Shown here in pieces: positions 59,620 to 64,000 of a stretch of 64,000 bases of DNA. The translations under genes and the position numbers were made by a program. The stretch is from Herbidospora yilanensis (lineage in GTDB: Bacteria; Actinomycetota; Actinomycetes; Streptosporangiales; Streptosporangiaceae): assembly GCF_001570565.1 (NCBI RefSeq), contig NZ_BBXE01000026.1, forward strand, positions 118,911 to 182,910. The letters are read 5' to 3'. The notes below the pieces were generated by a model, which was given only the letters and a program-made list of their open reading frames with translations, was not told the DNA's origin and did not search any database. Positions within the stretch are counted from its first letter, which is position 1. Each line of letters opens with the position of its first letter.

Positions 59620-61176
59620 CTAGGAAAGGACCTCCACCAGCGGGCGCCGGAACGCCTGCGGTGTGCCGGCGCAGTAGCCCAGCCGCAGGATGATCTGCGG
59701 ATGCTCTCCCGAGCAGAGTACGGTGCGGACGAACTCGCGCAGCAGCGGATATTCCAGCGGCTGGGTGTGGAACGCGGCGCGGACACCCTGGGAGGAGGCG
59801 TACAGGAGCACCGATTCCAGCGCCTGCCCCGCCTGCACCCAGTCGGCCGGCTCGTCACCGATGGTGGTGAGCAGCACCACCACTCCCGTCTCCCTCCGCT
59901 GGCCGACCTCGCCGCCCCAGCCCTGCCCGCGGCTGTAGTCGCGCTGCGCGAACTCCAGCCCGGCTTCCGGGTCACGCCGGGGATAGGCCTCCGCGGGCAC
60001 GCCGTCTCTGCGCGAACTGCCGGGACGCAGCCCCCAGCGGATCATCTCCATCTCGAACTCCGGATCCCGCGCCTGCGACTCCTGCGCCACCGTGGTCAGC
60101 GCGGCCAGGATCGTCACGTCGGTCGCCGACCTGAGCGGGATCAGCCGGACGTTCTCCATCGCGGCCGCCCTGACCAGGGAATCGAGCACGGCCTCCGGTA
60201 CGGGCCGATCGGAGAAGCCGCCTCGATGGGTGCGCCGCCGGGGGATCTCGTCCCGGAGGGCGCAGATCTCCTCCGGCGCCGGCTCCTCGGGACCGACGCG
60301 CACGGTCGCCACCAGACCGGGACGATCCGGGTCGGGCAGCGTCCGCACCACCGGGCGATGACCGGTCGCGCGCACCAGCGTCTGCATGTTGAACAGCGCC
60401 GCACCGCAACTGATCGTCAACTCCCGCCCCTGCGGATCGCTCACGGGAAGCCGCCGGTCGGCGTCGGAGCGCAGGCAGATCTCCTCGCCGTCGATGGCGA
60501 ACGACCACGGTTGTGAGTTGTGGATCGACGGCGCCCACGTCGCCGCCTCCACGACGGCCGCCAGACCGTCGCCTTGCTGGGCGGGCATGCCCTCGCCCGT
60601 GGGGAAGGTCAGGCCGCAGTCGACCTCCACGACGCCGTCGACGCCCCGGACGGCTTCGATCAGATGGGCTACCGGCGTGCCGGCCGGAACCTCACCGCTG
60701 ATGCCGACCGTGCCCTGGTCGACCGAGATCGTCAGACTGTTCGGATCAAGGTGGGCCGCCTCGCGGATCGTCGCGTCGACCTCACGCCGCACCTCCTCCG
60801 ACAGGCTGTCGAAGATCGGAACCACGTCGTCCTGCGTCACCACCCCCATGAACCTTCCGTCGGCCGGATCGACCACAGGCAGTTGCCGAAGCTCGTGGCA
60901 GTACATGAGCCGAGCGGCCTCCCGGGCCGTCACGCCGGGCGTGACCGTCACCGCCGGTGATCTCATCAGCTCCTCTGCCGTGCGCCCGGCACGGGACCCG
61001 TCCTCGGCACGCAGAGCCTCCTCGGGAACGACACCGATCGGCCGGCTCTCGGCGTCGAGGACGGTGACGGCGGGGAGCCGGTATTTGTCCATCGCGGACA
61101 CGATCTCCGCGCGCCGCGTGCCCGGCCGTACGGCGACCGCGTCCCGGCCCATCAACTGTCCGACCTTGATCGTCAT
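59620..61176 (-). CDS. CBS-BON-Acg (nitroreductase-like) fusion protein, copy 2
   Basis: A 518-residue paralogue of the 40027 protein with the same order: two CBS motifs (VGQLMGRDAVAVRPGTRRAE; LMRSPAVTVTPGVTAREAAR), a BON-like segment (LIEAVRGVDGVVEVDCGLTF) and the Acg-type FMN-fold domain (EAATWAPSIHNSQPWSFAID; RWGLRPGSSRRDGVPA). The two are in opposite orientation about 18 kb apart and share long identical DNA stretches at their 5' ends. ATG 61176 is used, matching the other copy's N-terminus (MTIKVGQLM); it has gggaagggtgg upstream. Confidence 0.86.
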   Translation of the reverse strand: MTIKVGQLMGRDAVAVRPGTRRAEIVSAMDKYRLPAVTVLDAESRPIGVVPEEALRAEDGSRAGRTAEELMRSPAVTVTPGVTAREAARLMYCHELRQLPVVDPADGRFMGVVTQDDVVPIFDSLSEEVRREVDATIREAAHLDPNSLTISVDQGTVGISGEVPAGTPVAHLIEAVRGVDGVVEVDCGLTFPTGEGMPAQQGDGLAAVVEAATWAPSIHNSQPWSFAIDGEEICLRSDADRRLPVSDPQGRELTISCGAALFNMQTLVRATGHRPVVRTLPDPDRPGLVATVRVGPEEPAPEEICALRDEIPRRRTHRGGFSDRPVPEAVLDSLVRAAAMENVRLIPLRSATDVTILAALTTVAQESQARDPEFEMEMIRWGLRPGSSRRDGVPAEAYPRRDPEAGLEFAQRDYSRGQGWGGEVGQRRETGVVVLLTTIGDEPADWVQAGQALESVLLYASSQGVRAAFHTQPLEYPLLREFVRTVLCSGEHPQIILRLGYCAGTPQAFRRPLVEVLS

Positions 61177-61235
61177 TCGAACCACCCTTCCCATGCTCGG
61201 CGAGCGGGTGACGGCAGAATGCGCAGAAGTCCTGT

Positions 61236-61255
61236 TTCTTCCTTCCTAGCAGACC
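61236..61255 (-). promoter_or_regulatory. conserved element upstream of the second CBS-BON-Acg gene
   Basis: On the minus strand this is GGTCTGCTAGGAAGGAAGAA, identical to the element at 39954-39973, 59 bp before the coding start. GCATTCTGCCGTC follows 13 bases later, matching the second block of the other copy. It lies partly in the gap after the acyl-CoA synthetase gene. Confidence 0.7.
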
Positions 61256-61265
61256 GAACGCCATG

Positions 61266-63863
61266 TCAGCGGAGCCTGCGGATGTAGGGCGAAGGCGGGC
61301 GTCCGGCCGGTGCCAGCCGGATCCGGGCGTCGACGGTGACGGCGCCGCCGGGGGTGACGATCACCGGGTTGAGGTCGAGTTCGGCGACCTCCGGGAGGGC
61401 GTCCATGAGCAGGCCCACCCTTCTGATGACCTCCGCCAGCGCCTCGGCGTCGACCGGGGGGCCGCCTCGGTAGCCGTACAGGACGGGGTGCGAGCGGAGC
61501 TCGCGGATCATCGCCTCGGCGGTCGCCGCCGAGAAGGGCGGCACCCGGAACGAACGGTCGGCGAGCAGGTCGGCGGTGACGCCGCCCATGCCGACCATGA
61601 CCAGCGGGCCGAAGGCCGGATAGTTGACGCCGCCCACGATGATCTCGATGCCCTGTTCCACCATCGGCTGGACCACGGCGCCGGTCATCTCGGCGCCGAT
61701 CGACTCCCGCATGGCCGCGAACGCGGCCCGCGTCTCCTCCGGGCCGGTCAGACCGACCCGGACCCCGCCGACGTCGCTCTTGTGGAGGGGGCCGACCGCC
61801 TTCAGCACCACCTGACCGCCCAGGGACGCGGCGGCCTCGGCCGCCGCGTCGGCGTCCGGCACGCGGATCGTCTGGACGGCCGGGATGCCGAAGTGCCGGA
61901 GCAGGCCGTCGATCGTGCCGGCGTCGAGCCATCCTTCGGGGGCCGCACCCGGCAGCAGCGCCCGCGCGGTGAGGTCGTCGAAGCCGCCCGTCTCCACCTC
62001 CTCCGCGGGCGAGTTCCGCCATTCGGTGTAGTCGACGACGCGGGTCAGCGCCTGCACGGCCTGTTCCGGGTAGGCGTAGGTGGGCACCCGGCCGTCGATG
62101 AGACCGTCCTCCCCCAGAACGCAGGCGATGACCGGCTTGCGCGCGTCACGGGTGGCCTTGGCGATGGCGTCCTTGGTGGCCGGCGCGCCTGAGCCGAAGG
62201 GCGGGGTGTAGACGACCAGGACCACGTCCACTTCGGGGTCGGCCAGGGCGCTTTCGATCGCCAGCCCGATGTCCTCGGCGGAGGCCTCCGCGCCCAGGTC
62301 GACCGGGTTGCCGAGCGCGGCGGAGGGGAACCGGTGCCGCAGCCGGGCGGCGGGGGTGAGGGCCGGAACGGTCAGCCCGGCGCGTTCGCAGACGTCGGCC
62401 GTCATGGCCTCCGGGCCGCCCGAGTTGCCGACGACGGCGACCCGCCGCCCGGCGGGCAGCGGCTGCGTCTCCAGGAGGCGGGCGGTGTCGTACAGGTCGC
62501 GGATGCCGTCGAGGCGGATCACCCCGGCCGCGCGGACCAGCGCGTCCACGGCGATGTCCGGCGTCGCGGCGGCGGCCGTGTGGGAGCGCACGGCCCGGTC
62601 ACCGGCCTGCGAACGGCCGCTCTTGACCAGCAGAACCGGCTTGCGCCGTCCCACCCGGGCGGCGATCCGGGCGAACCTGCGGGGGTTGCCGAACGACTCC
62701 AGGTAGAGGGCGATGACGCGGGTGGTCTCGTCGTCCTCCCAGTACTCCAGCAGGTCGTTGCTGCTCACGTCGGCCTTGTTGCCGACCGACACGAACGAGG
62801 AGATCGGCAACCGGTCGAGCAGCACCGCGCCGACCGCCCCCGACTGGGACAACACCGCGACACCACCCGGTTCCGGCGTGCCGCGCAGGAAACTGGCGTT
62901 CAGTCGGACGACGGTGTTGACGATGCCCAGGCAGTTGGGGCCGATCAGGCGCATGCCCGCCGTCCGGCAGATCGTCAGCAGTTCGTGTTCGGCGTCCCCG
63001 CCGTCCTGCTCGGCGAACCCGGCCGAGAGGACCACCAGGCCGCGCACCCCCGTCGCCGCGCAGTCCCGGGCCACGTCCAGGACCGCCTTGGCGGGCACCG
63101 CCACCACGACGACGTCGACCCGCTCAGGCAGCGTGGCCAGCGAGGGATAGGCCGGCCGGCCGGCGATCACGTCGGCGTGCGGGTTGACGGGATAGACCGT
63201 GCCGGGAAAGCCGCCGTCGATCAGGTTGCGCAGCACCTTGTGCCCGACCGAGGCGGGATCGCGCCCGGCGCCGACCACGGCCACGGCGCGTGGTTCCAGC
63301 ACCCGCCGCAACGAGGCGCGTTCGGCTTCGTGGTCGCGGGCCGCGATGGTCCCGGCCAGCCGGTTTCCGGCCGTGAGCGCCACGACCACGCGGGTCTCGG
63401 GACCGCTGTGGGTGATCTCGATCGGCAGGCCGACGTTGGCGAGCACGTCGAGCATGACCTTGTTCTCGGTCAGCACGTCGGCGGTGAACCGGGTGACCCC
63501 TTCGGCCGCGGCGGCGAGGGCCAGGTGTTCGATGAGCAGGGTGCCCAGGCCGGTGCCGTGCACGGCGTCGTCCACGAGAACGCCGATGTCGGCGGTGCCG
63601 TCCCCGGCCGGGACGTACTCGGCGACGGCGGCGAGCCGTCCCGCCACCAGGGCGACCAGGGCCCGGCCGTCGTGGCCGGTCCCGGTGATCTGGTCCATGT
63701 ACGTATGGGCGGTCGCCCGCCCGCCGGTGAAGAACCGCAGGTATGCCGAGGTTTCGGAGACACGTTCGACCAGGTCGTGCAGGTCCGGCGCGTCGGCGGG
63801 ATCGAGAGGGCGGAGATGGGCGATGCCGCCGTCACGCAGCAGGACGTCGCATTCATCGGACAT
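61266..63863 (-). CDS. GNAT / ADP-forming acyl-CoA synthetase fusion (Pat-like)
   Basis: An 865-residue protein. Residues 1-155 form a GNAT acetyltransferase (LRPLDPADAPDLHDLVERVS; acetyl-CoA loop VHGTGLGTLLIEHLALAA). After it come a CoA-binding domain (SVGHKVLRNLIDGGFPGTVY), a succinyl-CoA-ligase-like flavodoxin domain (VLVVYTPPFGSGAPATKDAI) and an ATP-grasp domain (GQVVLKAVGPLHKSDVGGVR). It probably acetylates proteins, such as acyl-CoA synthetases, under control of its synthetase-like part. The order GNAT first is the reverse of Salmonella Pat. It has two DosR-like boxes upstream, so it is a likely member of the low-oxygen response. Confidence 0.9.
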   Translation of the reverse strand: MSDECDVLLRDGGIAHLRPLDPADAPDLHDLVERVSETSAYLRFFTGGRATAHTYMDQITGTGHDGRALVALVAGRLAAVAEYVPAGDGTADIGVLVDDAVHGTGLGTLLIEHLALAAAAEGVTRFTADVLTENKVMLDVLANVGLPIEITHSGPETRVVVALTAGNRLAGTIAARDHEAERASLRRVLEPRAVAVVGAGRDPASVGHKVLRNLIDGGFPGTVYPVNPHADVIAGRPAYPSLATLPERVDVVVVAVPAKAVLDVARDCAATGVRGLVVLSAGFAEQDGGDAEHELLTICRTAGMRLIGPNCLGIVNTVVRLNASFLRGTPEPGGVAVLSQSGAVGAVLLDRLPISSFVSVGNKADVSSNDLLEYWEDDETTRVIALYLESFGNPRRFARIAARVGRRKPVLLVKSGRSQAGDRAVRSHTAAAATPDIAVDALVRAAGVIRLDGIRDLYDTARLLETQPLPAGRRVAVVGNSGGPEAMTADVCERAGLTVPALTPAARLRHRFPSAALGNPVDLGAEASAEDIGLAIESALADPEVDVVLVVYTPPFGSGAPATKDAIAKATRDARKPVIACVLGEDGLIDGRVPTYAYPEQAVQALTRVVDYTEWRNSPAEEVETGGFDDLTARALLPGAAPEGWLDAGTIDGLLRHFGIPAVQTIRVPDADAAAEAAASLGGQVVLKAVGPLHKSDVGGVRVGLTGPEETRAAFAAMRESIGAEMTGAVVQPMVEQGIEIIVGGVNYPAFGPLVMVGMGGVTADLLADRSFRVPPFSAATAEAMIRELRSHPVLYGYRGGPPVDAEALAEVIRRVGLLMDALPEVAELDLNPVIVTPGGAVTVDARIRLAPAGRPPSPYIRRLR

Positions 63864-63945
63864 GGCAAAGACTCCTTAGCGGGCTCTGCCTTCAGCCTCC
63901 CGCCGACGATCCCCTCCGACGCAGGGCCGGACGGCTCCGAGATCA

Positions 63946-63957
63946 GGGACTTTGGTC
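63946..63957. promoter_or_regulatory. DosR-like box upstream of the acyl-CoA synthetase gene (proximal)
   Basis: GGGACTTTGGTC matches the left half of the DosR palindrome and the central TTT. It lies 83 bp upstream of the start at 63863, with a better copy 18 bp further out. Confidence 0.55.
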
Positions 63958-63974
63958 AGGGATGTCCGCGGTCA

Positions 63975-63988
63975 GGGACGAAAGTCCC
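63975..63988. promoter_or_regulatory. DosR-like box upstream of the acyl-CoA synthetase gene (distal)
   Basis: On the minus strand this reads GGGACTTTCGTCCC, with perfect GGGAC/GTCCC arms. It lies about 112 bp upstream of the start at 63863. With its partner at 63946 it resembles the paired boxes of strongly DosR-activated mycobacterial genes. Confidence 0.65.
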
Positions 63989-64000
63989 GTCCGGCAGGGG

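Noticed and set aside
61177..61264. Leader peptide MAFGLLGRKKQDFCAFCRHP upstream of the second CBS-BON-Acg gene
   Set aside because: The other copy has no start codon in the matching frame and only a few codons agree, so the conservation is at DNA level, not peptide level.

Overview
The window is high-GC DNA with frequent GTG starts, stop/start overlaps of a few bases and dense gene packing. Together with actinobacterial markers (DUF3040, DUF1918, a mycothiol-type DinB protein, an LLM-class/F420-type oxidoreductase, a GAF-ANTAR regulator, a WYL regulator and a CtpF-like P-type ATPase) this points to a filamentous actinomycete, probably of the Streptosporangiales; the exact genus cannot be told from the sequence. 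I saw no rRNA, tRNA, CRISPR array, transposase or prophage gene. No stretch longer than about 200 bp lacks a gene; the largest gaps are 35641-35839, 38820-39002, 50303-50483 and 36835-37008.

Layout. (1) 1-3.8 kb: a GHKL ATPase with a C-terminal PD-(D/E)XK nuclease motif, cut by the left edge, and asparagine synthase asnB. (2) 3.9-8.1 kb: small metabolic and regulatory genes (RibD/DHFR-like, BlaI-M56 pair, AraC-VOC pair, secreted HNH nuclease, membrane protein with winged-helix regulator and its operator). (3) 8.2-12.8 kb: secreted S1C protease followed by a MoxR/DUF58/VWA/VWA operon. (4) 12.8-17.2 kb: siderophore-interacting protein, DUF3040, 2'-5' RNA ligase-like, VOC, CAP, methyltransferase, and a hemerythrin gene that has no stop codon at its expected end. 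(5) 17.3-29.2 kb: an ADP-heptose / glycan biosynthesis operon (gmhB divergent; then carbamoyltransferase, GT2, gmhA, hldE-type, SDR, GT9, UXS-like epimerase, GT9, two GT4-like enzymes), followed without a gap by an isochorismatase-fold hydrolase and a GAF-ANTAR regulator. (6) 29.2-39.5 kb: a patchy region with at least three decayed genes (BrkB, flavodoxin-fold reductase, DUF4188) and a possible fourth, among intact regulators and enzymes (WYL, TetR with three matching operators, SDR, LLM, ricin-type lectin, STAS, NicO-type metal exporter, MobA-like, PadR-DUF1048-DUF1048). (7) 39.5-64 kb: a dormancy/hypoxia-type island recalling the mycobacterial DosR regulon: PPOX-like protein, two CBS-BON-Acg fusion proteins in inverted orientation at its two ends, five tandem-domain universal stress proteins, CBS and CBS-BON proteins, DUF1918, an NhaA-DsbA fusion, a CtpF-like P-type ATPase, a SulP transporter, a GAF-SpoIIE phosphatase with a possible haem site, and a GNAT/ADP-forming acyl-CoA synthetase. 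It is interrupted at 44.7-48.8 kb by two PadR genes, an FAD monooxygenase and an ABC/FtsX exporter.

How it fits together: region 5 reads as one polycistronic unit making and attaching a heptose-containing, probably carbamoylated surface glycan. In region 7, sequences similar to the DosR palindrome (GGGAC-N4-GTCCC) lie near several island genes, the best two upstream of the acyl-CoA synthetase at the right edge. A conserved 20-base element precedes both CBS-BON-Acg genes. This suggests one low-oxygen/energy-stress regulon, whose DevR/DevS-type regulators are not in the window.
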